The notes under the pieces: generated by a model
Told to the model about the DNA's origin: nothing
The model's input: only the letters and a program-made list of their open reading frames with translations
The model's database searches: none
Position numbers and translations under genes: made by a program
From: Colius striatus
Taxonomy: Eukaryota; Chordata; Aves; Coliiformes; Coliidae
Direction: 5' to 3'
Assembly: GCF_028858725.1 (NCBI RefSeq)
Contig: NC_084771.1
Coordinates: 9,638,915 to 9,702,914, forward strand
Length of the DNA: 64,000 nt
Shown: piece by piece, positions 12,801-26,400 of the stretch
Layout: each line of letters begins with the position of its first letter
Position numbering within the stretch: the stretch's first letter is position 1

Positions 12801-13282
12801 TTGTTGAATCCGGATTCCTCACCCTGTAATTGAGCAGGACTTGCACTGGGGATGTTCTCCTCAATGCTGCTGCTGGCACTGAGACTTTTGATATCAAATG
12901 GGTTTTTACAGAAGCTTTGGATACTTGTTTTTACTGTCTGACAAACGTTCTGCCTTTATTAGGAATGCTTTGTGTACGTGCCACGAGCATCTTCCCTGTG
13001 TTTGTAAGGTTTGTACAGCCCAATATCCTGTACCTACTGCTTTGTCCTTTTCTATTATGGTTTATACTGGACAGCCTGCCCAGTTTGTACTGCACTACAG
13101 GCCAGGACTACATTAAAAACCAGTTTGGGCTAATTTCTGATCCTTGTGAATGGTTATTTCCTGTGCTTCAGCCCATGCTGAACAGTCTCTTTCCAGAAGC
13201 TGTGATTAAGTGAAATCACTGCCCAGAGAGAGGAAGGTTCTTGATTTTGCTCTCAGCTGCCCTGTGCTGTGAAACACAACAG

Positions 13283-13336
13283 TTGCACTCCATGATCTCA
13301 AAGGTCTTCTCCAACCTAAACGATTCTGTGAGGTTT
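13283..13336 (+). mobile_element. CR1 LINE 3' tail fragment
   Basis: Matches the conserved 3' end of avian CR1: TTGCACTCCATGATCTCAAA, then TCTTCTCCAACCTAAACGAT, then TCTGTGA. It is the short 5'-truncated form typical of CR1. Confidence 0.75.
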
Positions 13337-13619
13337 TGGGGCAGCTCAGGCCTTTGCGTTCTGCTCATCCAACGAGAGGTACACAACACTGCATTTGCTG
13401 TGGCATCCTGCAGCCCTGCTCTGTTCACAGTGTGGATTTACTGCAAGAACAATAAAGGACTACATTGTCTTCATATGTAAATGTCCCTAAGTTACGGCAA
13501 GGTGAGGTCCTGCCTGGCTCAAGCACTGGCTGCTGTGTCCTGGGCGCTCAGAGATGCCGATGCAGTTACTGCACTGAGCATTCTGCACAGGTGCTGAGCT
13601 ACATGCTGCACTTCTCCTT

Positions 13620-13664
13620 TGACTTGAAGCCCTGTTGCTCTGCCAACTGAGCTAGCCATCGGGT
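13620..13664 (-). other. tRNA-like remnant (D-arm region)
   Basis: On the - strand, 13656-13637 reads GCTAGCTCAGTTGGCAGAGC, the classic D-arm / A-box signature of a tRNA. The following bases do not fold into a normal anticodon stem, and no T-arm GGTTCGAAT was found. It is therefore a tRNA pseudogene or a tRNA-derived SINE fragment, not a functional tRNA. Confidence 0.35.
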
Positions 13665-14052
13665 TCCAACTTTTTGCCACAGCTCTCCTTTCAACCAGAA
13701 CGTTTAGAGGCAGCACCTGAGTGCTGTGTGTGCGGCATTGCCGTGGGTAGTGCTGCTCCCACCCTGTGTGTGTGGGCCAGTGGCTGCAGCGGGAAGCTGC
13801 TCTGTTCAGTGATGCTGAGCAAGAGAACTGGGGATGTTTTACTCTGAAAATAATCTCAACAGAGCAAACTTCAAAGAGCTGTATCTTTAGTTCTTGGCCA
13901 CCACCCAAAGACTGAAACTTTTGCCAGCAATTCCCTGTGGCAGCTCAGGATCATGTCGCGTTCCAAGTGTGCCCGTGGCATCAGCAGCCTTGGGAGCGGC
14001 TGCACGAGCTGGCACCATGAGAAATGAGCTTACGCCTCTGAGATATAGTTAT

Positions 14053-14058
14053 TTTATT
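14053..14058 (-). terminator. Candidate poly(A) signal of UPRT
   Basis: TTTATT on the + strand is AATAAA on the - strand, about 270 bp past the UPRT stop. It is the nearest canonical signal I see downstream of the gene. Confidence 0.5.
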
Positions 14059-14326
14059 TTGCTCCTGCAAGCAGCCACAGGACAGGCTAGAGAAGAATAA
14101 ATAAGTTAAAGCAGAGAGTGTAGCAAAGGATACAACCCCCCATTGAGATGCTCGGCTTCGTTACTGTACCTGATGCCACCTTCAGGCAGTAACTGGCCAC
14201 GACTAACCAAAGCCACATAATTCCTCCTTTGGCCAGGTATTTTGATACATGCCCTCACCAACTCAATGATATTAAAATGTAGAAAAAAACCCCTTCTTGT
14301 AACATCCTAGAGGTTTGTTCCATGTG

Positions 14327-14433
14327 TCAGTCTGTCCCAAAGTACTTCTGTCCAAAGTGTGTTGGTGCCACGGGATGAACTTCTGTAGTCAAAATGGTGA
14401 TCTCGGGGAACTCCTGGATGATGGATTTGGCAC
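14327..14433 (-). CDS. UPRT: UPRT last coding exon and stop
   Basis: Acceptor CTCTGAAG precedes 14433; the stop TGA is 14329-14327. It encodes AKSIIQEFPEITILTTE and VHPVAPTHFGQKYFGTD. The C-terminal uracil-binding region lacks two residues found in bacterial Upp (YIIPGLGDAGD). Confidence 0.97.
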
Positions 14434-17400
14434 CTTCAGAGAGGAGGCAGGGGCAAAAAGGACAGGTCAGCACCATGTGCTGAGGCAGGTAAGTCTGTTC
14501 TTCCATCTCCACGTCACTCTCCTGCCTGGCTGATACCCGTGAGGAAAGTCTACCTCAGTTTAGTGGATTGCTTTTTGGGGTCTCTGATTGGGATCTTCCT
14601 CCTCTTTCTGTACACATGTACTCCCAACCCAACCACCACATGGGTGCAGACTGCCAGGAACAGATCTGCAGTTCTGGGGGCATTTCTCGTCATGATTTCT
14701 GTCATTCTTACAAGAACACACATTTTCCTGCTTCACAGAAACAAGATGTTCCTTTCTTGGATCTCCTTTTACAAGGTAAGACCTGAAACATGCCAACAGG
14801 GCAGTTCTGTAGCTGCACTTCCTTGTGCTCCTTAGGGCTGGGACAAAGGCTGCACTCGCTGAGCTTAAAGGTCTCATGCAGCTGCAACGATTCTGTGATT
14901 CCTGCTCTCAGCAATCCTGCACCATTGGGGGTTTTGCCTTTGGGTGTAATGGGCCTTTCCCTTGCTGCTCGCCCAGCCACACATGCAGCTGATAGCTCTG
15001 TTTCACAGCTCAGCCAGAATCCCCCAGAGCCCTCCCTCCCCAGCAGAGTGATGCTGCTGTCATTCTCTGCAAGGAGCACCTCTTCCCCTCTGTCCAAAGC
15101 ACCTGACTGAGGTAACTTCCTCTGTAAACTGCCCCTTCTGCCCCCTCACAGCCGCTCAACTCACCGTGAGGGGTGGAGAAGAGGCTGAGCAGGATGATGA
15201 CGCTCGGCTGTACGCCGTGTTCCACCAGAACTTTGACAGCCTCAATGACAGTATTGCCAGTACCTAAACGGTGGGAAAAGTGACATTTTTTTATGTTTTT
15301 CTTCCCCCCTGGTTGAAGAACCTGTCCTGGGCCATCTGAGAATATCCTTGTGAAGGCTGAGTGATGGCACTGCCCTCACCCAGTGGAGAGCTGTCACCTC
15401 TGCAGGCATTAATTGTCGAAAGTGCTGGTCTCCTGGTGAAGGAGCTTCATCTCCATTTCTGCAACAGCCAACTCTGACAGCTTTTAAGCACCGAAGTCAG
15501 CAGATTTTATTAAAGCCCTGAGGCAAGAAAGCTCATCTAAAATAATAAAATGCCAATTAAGAGCTCCATGTGTAGAACCAGAGTAAGACTGGAGAAGTTG
15601 CTTCATCCTGACAAGCTCCTGACACACTGACCAGGTACTTGGTGTTTTGGTAGCCTTCCCTGTATTTAACTGTTTAATAATTTACTTGTAGCATTAGAAT
15701 ATTAATCCCAAAATGTCTTCTAATAGCATGAGAGAGACACTGAGTCTTTTCTGATGACGTAATTTTAACAATGTAATTTATATCAAGTCTTAATGCTTCA
15801 GCCTTCCTCACAAACACAGGAATGCCCAAGAGATCTGCTCTGCATTCATGCTGCTGCAGGCTGACTCGTCTCTGCACTGGCACAGCCTGATCAATTCCCT
15901 ACTACCTCACCTACATCAAGGCAGAAGCCTAATCAGAGCCCCTTGGAAATTTCCCTTTCAGTTCAGCGTCCAGGTGAGTCCAAGGTACGTAATGGTGAAA
16001 GACACTCACTCAGTATCGGGTACATCAGCAGCACTTTCCTCCTGTAAATGTCTGGGGGGAACTTGGCATAGTACACTTTGGCTCTCTGCGTCTCCTCGTC
16101 GCTCTGTATCAGGATCTTCCCGATGCGGATGGACCTGCAGCAGTCCCGTAAGCCCTGCTCCATTGCCTCTCCTCAGAAGCAGCAGCCAAACAACAACAAC
16201 AAACCGTTACACGCTACAATCGGCACAAGCGCGAGCTGCTGCAATCAAACACACTGGCCCAGTGCTGCCTCGGGGAGGAGCTCTAAAAGGGAGAGAGTTT
16301 TGCTCAGTCCTGTCTGTTAAGATGACTTGAAGCTGTTTTCCTTTTTTCCCTGATTAGAGAGGCAACTGAGGCCTCTTGGTGTTACTTCTCTTGAGTATTA
16401 GTGTTCCCATACACTAGTGCTGGGCTCTCAAAGGTGAGAAGCAGAGCTCTGGGGTGTGGAGAAGGTGGTTGAGCTCTGCCCGGCGCAGGGGGCTGTTGGA
16501 GCCCCTGGATTTCACATCCCAGATCCAAAAGACTCTGCAGCATCAGACAAAGCGACAGTTCCAAACCCAGCTGGATGAGTTCCTGTGTGCCCTACCCTAG
16601 GTGGTGCTGCTCTGGCAGGGGGTTGCACTGGATGAGCTTTCAAGGTCCCTTCCAGCCCTTGAGATTCTGTGATTCTGTGACAGGGGCTCTGCCAGTGCTG
16701 ACCGTGGCTCACTGGGAGGCCCAGCCCTGAGCAGAAGTGGCCAGTGGTGCCCAAGCAAGGGCAGCTGGGCCGGCCTCTCGCTGCCAGCAGCTGCTAGAGA
16801 AGGAGCAGATGGAAGCTGCTGCAGCTGTTTGGCTCCTACATACAAGGTTAGTGAAACCTATTACCTGACATTCTGTGACCTAGCCTACCTAAGAAAGAGT
16901 AACAACAGGCAGTTTTGGCTACATGTTTGCTGTAGAGAGGCCTTGGTGCACAGGAAGAAGCTGCTGCCAGGATTCCCAGCCCCCACCAGACACTACCTAC
17001 CGCTTCTCATGATGCTCACACCACAGTTTCCCTTTTCGAATCGGACGCCTTCGTACTTGTGTCCTGTGACAGGAAAGAGAGCAGAGACCTGGTGTCAGGG
17101 CAGCTGCAGCTCCTCCTGCCCCACCTGAATGTCCCTTGTGGGGACACTGTTTGAGGTGACATGGTGTGGATGGAGCCAGGGTCCCCCAAGGCCCAGGTGA
17201 CAGCAGTGAGATGAACACCTCACAACAGGCAGCAGGAACCAACCGGCACCCACAGCCTGCAGCCCTCCAACAGGCAATGGGAACAGGGACAAAACCTTCT
17301 CTGGTAAAGGACCTGTGCTTTTTTTTACCCTTAAAAATCATGTCAGAGAAGTAGCACAGCAGCAGTCCCTTCCAAGTATGTGTTTTATAGTTTGTGGTAG

Positions 17401-20400
17401 TCTGTGATTACTTTAAATGAAGGACACTGCAAAATAAGGGTAACAGTATGGGCCCCACGAGTCCAGATAAGTGCAGTCTAGTGCTGCAGGTGGAAAAGCA
17501 AGAACAGAAATAGGATGCTACAATGCTCCTCTCACTGTGTTCTCACACACTGAAAGAAAAATAGTGAGCAATGGTGTGCATGAGGTAGAGGTGACTGTCA
17601 GCACTGAGCTCAAGTCTCTGGTTACTTCAAAGACAAAGGCAGCAGAGCAAGATTGTTCCACTCATAGTTCTCCAGACCTAACCCCAGAATGGGTAAGGTA
17701 GTTGCCCAGCACTGCTGCTGGGAAGGACATCATGGTCCTTCCAGGCATGGCCTGTTCCCCTGCCTGACAGGAAAGGGTCCAAAGGCTCCTTCAAGAGAAG
17801 GAATCAGGGTTTAATGGGTGCCCCTGAGGGAGTCCTGCTTCTGTGCCCACAGAGCAGCAGGCACCCGTGCACACATTGTCTCACATTTGCTTGGAGGGGA
17901 AGAGCTCATTGCAGCTGCACAGGAATTCCTGCAGAAGCATCTGAGTTCTCAAAGGGCACTTCCCTGGGAGAGCTGGGCTGAGGCACTGGGCAGGTGCTGA
18001 GCTGAAAGGGCAAAGGCACCAACTGCAGAGCTGGGGCAGCTTCAGACAGTGAGGCTCTACTATGTCTTTTCACCAGGGTGATGTGTGCTCAGGAGCATGG
18101 CCCAAGGCTCTGTGCCCACTCAGAAAACCTGCAGAGGTTCCAAGTGATGGTACTTGCAGGGGACCTGCCAGGAAATTGTGTAATGCGGAGAGAGGATGGT
18201 CATCAATCTGCCCATCACAGACTGACCTGCAGTAGCTGTGACATCAATGAGGTAAAGTAGCTGCTTTTTATTTGGAAGAGAGCCAAGGTAAGTGATTATG
18301 CCTCCTGAGAGCCTTTCAACCAGTACCCTCTATCTGGTGTCAGAATTGAGTGCTTTCAGTCCATCTTTTCTCTGACTAAAAGTAAAGCCTTACAAGTGAT
18401 TTCCTGCAAAGGGCATGGAAGAGGAGGGTGTCAATCTCCTGAGCTGCTCACCCTGCCAAAATGCAAATGCAGTTCCCAGGGGAAGAGGACTTGAGTGGGG
18501 TATGTCCCAGAGGTGCACTGAGGTCCCAGGAAGCTGCAGGTGCACTGAGCAGCTGCCCATGAGCAATGGATGCAGCCTGACAGATCTTTAGTGAATAGGA
18601 GCAACTCAGAACTAATGCCATGGGCTTCCCCAAGTGTCCAAACAGCCACTTTGTATTTTCTGCTTATTGTCACTCCCAGCTGGCCCCCAGCTGCAAACAG
18701 AGGTGGATTTAGGCTGGCACAGCAAAACTGCTTGTGCCAAGTACTGGAACAGGCATGTGAAAAGTCATCAGATCTAATTCAACATTGCAGGATGGGCAAA
18801 TAAACTCATCTTGCAGGTACACTGGTGAGTTTTCACCACAGCTTTTAGATTAATTTAAAACTATGGTAAAACAACAACTGTGTAATGGTATGTTTTGATC
18901 TGTTGTGGTGTTACACACCTTCTAGCTTTTTAAGTACTGAAAGGGACCTGAACCCTACATGCTGCCCCAAAACCCCAGGCTCCCCAGGGAAGTGGTGCCT
19001 GTCAGAGTCCAAGGAACACCTGGATGATGCTGCCTGTCACATGGCTGAGTATTAGGCAGTGCTGTGAGGAGCAGCGAGTTGAGCTCGATGATCCCTATGG
19101 GTCTCTTCCAACTCCACACACTCTGTGATTCTGTAACAGTTTCCTTTTTTTGGTGTTAGTTAAATTCCCACTTCCAGCCCTGCCTGGGGGAGGAGTCATT
19201 GCCCACGTACCTGTCGGAGTGGTCACAGTACATTCTGTGTATGGCAGTTGATTCAGTCCCTCCTCAACCACAAGCCTGATCTGTAGAAACAGAGAGATCA
19301 GTCAGCTCAAAGGGATTTGTTATTTGTGGAGACAAGATACTAAATGTTAGTAGTTTTCACAAGTACTAGGTGAACACCTAACAGCCTGAAGGTTATAAAG
19401 GGTCTCTTTAATAGTAGTTAGGGACTGGATTTAGACATCTTTTGGGGGTGATGCCTATGTTTTGTCCAGAAATCAAATGAAAGCATTACAAAACAAAATG
19501 GGGGTAAACGGGGGGGGCTCATCAACAATCATAAACTGACATGATTTCCATCTGGCAGGCACAGGCATCACGCACAATTTTTTCTCAACTAATGAGTGCA
19601 GCACCAACTTCATTTTGCTGACAGAAAATACTAGTGAAAAAGGGAAAATTCCACCCCTCTCAGTTCCTCATCAGAGAGGCTCTGAGGTCTATTTACATCT
19701 GTACTTCTGTGACTGAACTTCAGTGGGGCTGCCAGAACAGCTCCAGAAGCTGCAGCAATGTAAATGCCCCACTAAATGCCCAAAGAAAGCTCAGCAGATC
19801 CAGAAATCTCTTTATCACCTTCTTCCTCTGGCACCTGCCAGCTGTGGTTGCCATGGGCTGCTTCCCCATCTCAGCAGGGTCATCTCTACTGGAGGTGCAG
19901 CTGTACCTCTTCCAACCCTTCCAGCCTCAAGCAGCCAGCAAGCCTCTAGCTCTCCCCTATAGCTGTACCCCAGACAAAGCTACCAAAGTGTATTCATCTG
20001 AACCCAGAATGATTGCCCAGGAAAGATGCTCTGGGTATTAAAGGTGGAAACATTCTCTCTGCTAGCAAGGCAAAGATTCACAGGGCAGAACTGCTCAAGG
20101 AAAGCTACTGCCAGGAAAAGATGAAACCTGCTAAGCAGAACTCACCATATGATGGCAGAAATGAGGTGACTGCAAGTGCACTCACTTCAGACATGATATT
20201 AGAACTGAGCAGACTGGAAGGTTTTTATGCTCTAGTCCCTAGCACACAGGCAGCTTCTACTAGAAACAGTCCCTTACATCTACAATCCCTATTTGAAGAT
20301 AAGATTTAGACAGTTTAGTACAACGATTTTCTTTGCTGGAGTTGGGTTTGTGGCAGCCATTCTCAGAGCTGATGCTCAGACCTAACCAGTGAAAGTCAAA

Positions 20401-23400
20401 GGGTACAACTGACATATGACAGGAGTGAAAGCCTGAAAAAGCAATTCATGGTGTGGTATTTCCACTGTGGCAAAACTGCATGTGGGAAACAGGTTCTCAT
20501 AGGTAAGGCATCCAGCTCTACTGCCTTCCTCCTCCTCTTCTTCCTCCTGTCTCTCTGCAAGTAGGGCTTTTGGCTCAGTCTTTTGAGTCAGTCACTTTAA
20601 CCTCGAGACTGAAGGTACCAGTGTTCTACTGAAAGGAGCATCTTCTCACATAAGCCAAGAAATCCTTGATTTCATTTTTGGTTTCACCAAAAAAAAGCCT
20701 CCCTCTCAGACAGGTTTGGAAGAAATGCTTTTGTCTTACTGCTGTCATGTTAACATTGCTCCACATCATCTGCCTCAAGGTCAGAGTAAAGCAGTGAAAA
20801 TCTATAGTCAAATAATCTCCTTGGGTTTACTACAGGGGTGCATGTTTTACACAGAGCCTGGGAAGGATTCTTCTGTACACTTGTAATTTCTTTCTGCAGG
20901 ATGTTTTCTGCAGCCCCCATGCTCAGGGATTAGGATTTCCACCTCTTCTCTCTGGCTCTGAGAACCAGCAGCTTTGCTCCTCTTCCAGACAAGTGGATGC
21001 CATTGCTTGGATAAATGAAACAGGGATTATTATGGCTCCACATGAAGCAGGGAAGTGAAGCTTTGGTCCCAAAGTGGAAGAAGTTGACCAGAATTTAAAA
21101 CCATGAATTAAAAGTATCAACAAGTAAATCTAAAATGGGGGACAAAAGCTAAATGGGATGTTAAATTCTACAGGCCTAGTTAATCTCTCATGGCTTATAG
21201 AGTTATGCTAAAGTTTGAGATTCAGCATTTAATCTGATGTACCAAATTATGTCATTGTGCTCATTTAGTACAGTTTTACATCTCAGATTTACCCCAGAGT
21301 CTTTGCAGTAAGCAAAGAGAAATACTGTTTGCTTCAAACCTGCTTTAGTACAAGATCTGTTAGAACTGTGAGCAAGAACAACAGTTAAAAGGTCGAAGGA
21401 GTTTCAGCTCACTGCCACAGAAACATTTCAGGGATAGTTAGTGACATTTACCTTTCCTCAGCCAATTAAACACACAATGTCTCCTACCACACCCAAATGC
21501 CACTGAAGTGGCCAGTTCCTCAGAGTTCCTGGGCTGAGAAACATGGATTTAGGCAGCTGTGGAAGGCAGGCTGACAGTACTCCCAGGGGAAGGAGACCAG
21601 CCAGCTCCGGGCAGAGCTGGTGCTGCTCTCAGCAGACACAACTGGGAAAGATGGGAACCATCTGGCAAGATGGGAACGTAATGCAAGGTGAAATGAGAAT
21701 GTTAACCAGAAACCCTTGCTGTGAAAGGAATACAGGTAGGGAAGAGGCTGGAGACCTGTACCCTGTCAATGTGTGGGATTGCTGGTGTTGACCTTGGTCA
21801 GCTTCTTAATCTCATTTGCACACTCAAACAGGTAAAGAACCTGAAACTGCAAAACCCAGGAAGAACAAGATGTAGCTGAGTCACTCTCACAGGTGGTGGC
21901 TGTTTACTGGGCTGTTCCTAGTTATCCAATGAACTGTAGAGAATTTATGTCTACTTAAGTGGTACCTACTGAGAACTGCTGGTACAGGACAAAGCTGGGG
22001 CTATGACTTTTGGCCTGTCCCTTATGAAGTACTATTGGCAAAGATGGCCCTCCAGTCAGTCACTGGATCTATAAGTGATGGGATTCGTTGGCTTGTGCCT
22101 TTGCTGTTCTTAGGGAATGGGAATGTAAGGAACATCCTGAAGAAGTGAAAAGCAGGTGGGAAAGTGGAAAAGCTGCAAAGATAAAGAACTCTGCAGTCAC
22201 AGTCTTAGGCTGTGGTCAGACCTAAAGCCTGAGCAAGCCTGGATCTGGCATGGACTAAGACTGGGCTCACCAGAGGAAACCTGCCTGCTGCAGCAAATGG
22301 TGCTGGTAATTGAATGGTGTCTGGACTCATCTTTGCTAGATGGAGAAAGACTTTCCTTGTTAATGAATGTGGATTTACACACAGCAAACACCCTCATGAA
22401 TACAATGAAGTGTATGTGTGGGTGTGAGCGTTGTGGTTGTCTTTAATCACATAATTCAAATGAGATCAAGGTTGTGTTCCCAGCAGTCTTTGTTCTGACT
22501 TAGTAAAATGTGTGAAAACTTCAAATTGCTTTGTCCCTGCTAGCAACTACCATATGGCTAAAAACACATTCCCAGTGTGCATGTACCCAGAGCTACTAAT
22601 CTAATACACAGCAAGTGCCAGGAGGCACTTCTGCGTGCAAGCAATTGGTAACATCTAGACTGTAAGAAATTGTACAGCTCTGTTCACAAGATCAAAAGTA
22701 CTATTTCAAAGTAAAACTGAATTATCTCTAGCTTCTGTGCATCTGGTTTTAAACAGTATTCTCCTATTACCACTGCTCTCTGTCCTGAAGTAGTTGTGTT
22801 TGATAATAATATGGTTTCTGGAAGCCTTTGAGATGAAAGCAGTCCATAACAGAGAACAGAAGTCGCTGTACAGAAAGTTGCTGTCAAACAGTGATTGCCT
22901 TTGTGCAGAGAAGTTGCTCTCACACCACCATGATTCTCTCCTGAAAGACCCATTTCATGGAAGAGTTACAAAGTACAATGCTAAGAAGAAGAAATTCTTC
23001 ACCTACCAGACGATCAGCAGAAAACACGAAGTCTCCTCTGCTGGATTTCCTGAAAAAGGTAATAATTAGTGCTTTAAATTGGGGAATCATTTTAAGAGTG
23101 TTGCTTAAATATTAAATGAATTGAAAGACAATATAATCTAAAGTCAGCTCAGAGAAAAGTCTCCTATAGATACAAAATTTATCCCAGAGATTCTTCTTCA
23201 TGTGGCAAAGACTGAGAAGCAGTGAGCTAACACAGGGGTTTGCCTCTCACTGCTGGCATCACTGTACCAGGAGTGATTAAAGCATGAAAACAGAAGGATG
23301 ATGTTCTGTAGGTTTTCCGTTGTACTACTGTTCCATCTGAGTTCCCAGACACCTCCCAAGCTCAGATGTGCACCAACCTGCTACATTCCGAGAGAGCTTC

Positions 23401-26400
23401 TCTCCACCTGCTCTTAAGTCCACCAGAAACCATGGGACAACAACAATGCAGATCCCCAGCCCTGAGCCCGAGTTAACACACCTGATAAGCAGTATATATA
23501 GCCTATCTTATCTGGAATTCGTTCCTAGGGTGACTAGATTAGTGAACTTGAGAACAGATGAGCAGAGATCCATGAAAACATCTCTCTGTCCTCTTAAGAG
23601 CTTCAGGACAACTTTTTGCTCATGTGAGTGCGTGGCTTTTGGCCCCGTCAAGAGACAGAATCAGCTGCTTCCTCCTGCTCCCAGCTGTGTGTGTACCACC
23701 TGAAAAGCCTGAATTATAAAAGCAGTTTTTGACACCTTGCTTCTGATGTCAAAACCACACTCATTACACGAGTCACACAGGTTTCCAGTTAAGGAGCCAA
23801 CACTGGCCTTAAAGACGCTCAAAGCATCAACATTACAAGCAAGTGCTTTAAAATGACATTTTCTGTTAATGACAGCAGGCCCATTCCTCTCTCATTTTCA
23901 AACTGGGATACTCTGGATGCCCCCTGAAATACCATAAAGAGAGTTTTGCATTTCATCTTCAAGGTTCTGCAACATTTTCTCTTTCCATGAGTGAAAGTCA
24001 GGTTTGTCTGCTTCTTTCCTGGGCAGCTGGTAACTTATAGCCACACTGAAACAGGAGTTTCAAAAAGACTGTCAGGCTAATGTAATCTCTTTCCTTCTGC
24101 TAACAGCACACTACTGAAAGTGCTGTTGGTTTTTCCTTTTTTCCTCCTGTCTGGTAATGACAGGACATTCATACCTTTCTGCTACTTTGTCGTTCTGCTT
24201 AATGTCCATGCTCAAAAAAACCCCAATCCCCCAGAAACCCACCCTTAAACCCCTACAATCATGCCAACTGATCTTATTAAGACTTCTTGAAGGAACTCAT
24301 ATTTCCATCTGTGGTGTGTATGGATATTTTGTTTAAGAAGGAAGTAGCAGACTGGGCGGGTGATGTATCTTAGGCTCTTCCAGACTATGGCATTCCAGCA
24401 AATGTAGCCATATTTCATGAATGGGTGGCAAAACAAACCAGATCATGTCAAAACTGCAGTTTTGACTGCAAAGCAATGCACGTGTAGAATGAATACTGAG
24501 CTATTAACAGAGATTACTAGGCTTTAAGTTAACTACTCTGCCCTTGCAGAGACACACAGATGTTTTTATGGATAGTTCAATGAACACACTTAGTCAGTTA
24601 GGCCTGGTTTTTGAGGAGAGGAGGACAACAGAAAGCAATGGTGCTTCAAAAGGAGAGGCAAATAACAGTAATAGTGAAAATGACAGACCTGGTGTACACC
24701 AGCAGCTGGGAAGCTGTGACTGGATTTCAAGCCCCTCATCACATGAGAATCGCTAGGAGCCAGAAAAAAAGGCTTATGAGAAAACACTATTAACTGCTTA
24801 CCTTCAACACCAGATAGAGGTACAGAAAGTAGGGATCAAGGGCACTTCTTCAGGTTCTTAGTCAAGTAACAAATGAGATGTTAAACCCTGACTTGTAGCA
24901 CACATGTTGTGCTAAACAATATCGTTTCATTTTGTTTCTGAAGCTATGGAAGCCTGGCTGATGTACAATTACAGTCATGTGTGTGTCTTAAGAGGTGAGA
25001 TGTGTTTTGTGGGAATGTACTGAACACAAGCTAACTGCAGGATTTCTTCCTGCTTGGTACTGGTTACAACCACTGCTCTGGCTGTAGGCTCTCTGGGTCA
25101 TGGTCTGACTTTGCTTCTGTAAATCCTGTTTCTCTAATTACCTTGCAGAAGAACTTTTTGAGAGACACCCAGGGTGCTGTGAAGACAAGACTGAAAAAAA
25201 GCCCCTCCCATAAACAGAAGCTGTAAAAGGCCTTAGTCAGAAAATGTAAGGCACTGGATGAACTGTTGCCTTCAAGGTGAAATGATATAGCTGGGAAGCA
25301 GGACCATGTTCTAACCCACAGCACTTGCAGAAGTCACTTTTACTCATCAGAGGTGAGTTACACACCCCTGAATGACCCTACAGCAGTCAGAACTGCATGT
25401 CCTGCCTCTTCACAGCTTCATTTCTGTGTTGTTCAGTCAGTTCCCTGGGGAATGAGAAGCCTCAGCAGAACACAACAGAATGATCTCACGTAACAGACGC
25501 AATAACCTTTAAATACCAACATTTAAATCACTTCTGTTGTTAAATCAGGAGTTAAAATTACACAACTCATCTGAGCTTATAAATTTTCTTCTACAGAAAC
25601 CAGAGCTCCACATGACAAATCACTACACAACTCATTTCAGCTTCCAGACACCTGGTTCTAACTGTGCAGGCCAGAACTCACTTTGAGATCATAAGCTCCT
25701 GTTCCTAAACATTCAATACTTAAACACCTCAGTTCACATTCCATTAGGGACTCAAAATTCACATCCAATACACAGTGTAAAAGGCATTTGCCTACCCATT
25801 AAGCACTCGCTAGACAGAAAACGGAACAAGCCTGAGGAAAAACGAGCAAGCCCACGCATGCTCAAATTGAGGTGATGTATCCATCTCCCCAGTTCTGGCA
25901 CACAGACCTAGTTCTTGTTAACTCTGAGGAAGCAAAATACATAGGCAGTTCAGTCCATCAGCCAGCCGTTACTGATTCAGGCAGCTGTGTCTGAACCCAC
26001 TACAGGAGGTGCTGACGAGCCACATGAAGGTGGGTTTTTCTTTTATAAACTAGATGGCTACTCCCATTTAAAGTCCACAATTTCTTTCTTGGAATCTCCT
26101 CAGGAACAAGAAAAGAGCTTTCCACTTTTCTGAGCAGCTTACACTATGGAGAAAATAGAGCCCCTGAGGTCTTCTGCATCTGGCCTGACCATCCTTAGCT
26201 CCAAGTAAGCATGCCCAGTTCCAACTTTGCACTGGGAGTATCTGTCCCTTCCTTCCTTAACACCAATAGTACTAAATTGACTGAGGTTTTCCTCATTTCT
26301 GTTTCTGTCCCCTGACAGCTTGCCTTTTAATTTCTGCCCTTGTCAGGCAATTGCTGCACATGGAACATTGATCTTCTGCAGCATTAAGTAATCCAAATAT

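Larger units (their letters stand above)
7447..14052. other. 3' flank between convergent ZDHHC15 and UPRT
   Basis: The proximal part must be ZDHHC15 3' UTR. Plus-strand poly(A)-signal candidates are ATTAAA at 9100, AATAAA at 11590 and AATAAA at 13451; I cannot tell which is used. The stretch also holds a (GT)n run near 12201, a CpG-dense patch at 12.55-12.80 kb, a CR1 tail near 13.3 kb and a tRNA-like remnant near 13.65 kb. No convincing gene was found; open frames such as 8515-8913 and 12830-13213 lack recognisable homology. Confidence 0.6.

Noticed and set aside
12830-13213. 127-codon + strand open frame with hydrophobic stretches
   Set aside because: No recognisable family, no splice or promoter support except the nearby CpG patch; likely chance within possible ZDHHC15 3' UTR.
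13637-13656. Functional tRNA gene on the - strand
   Set aside because: Only the D-arm matches; the anticodon stem and T arm are missing.
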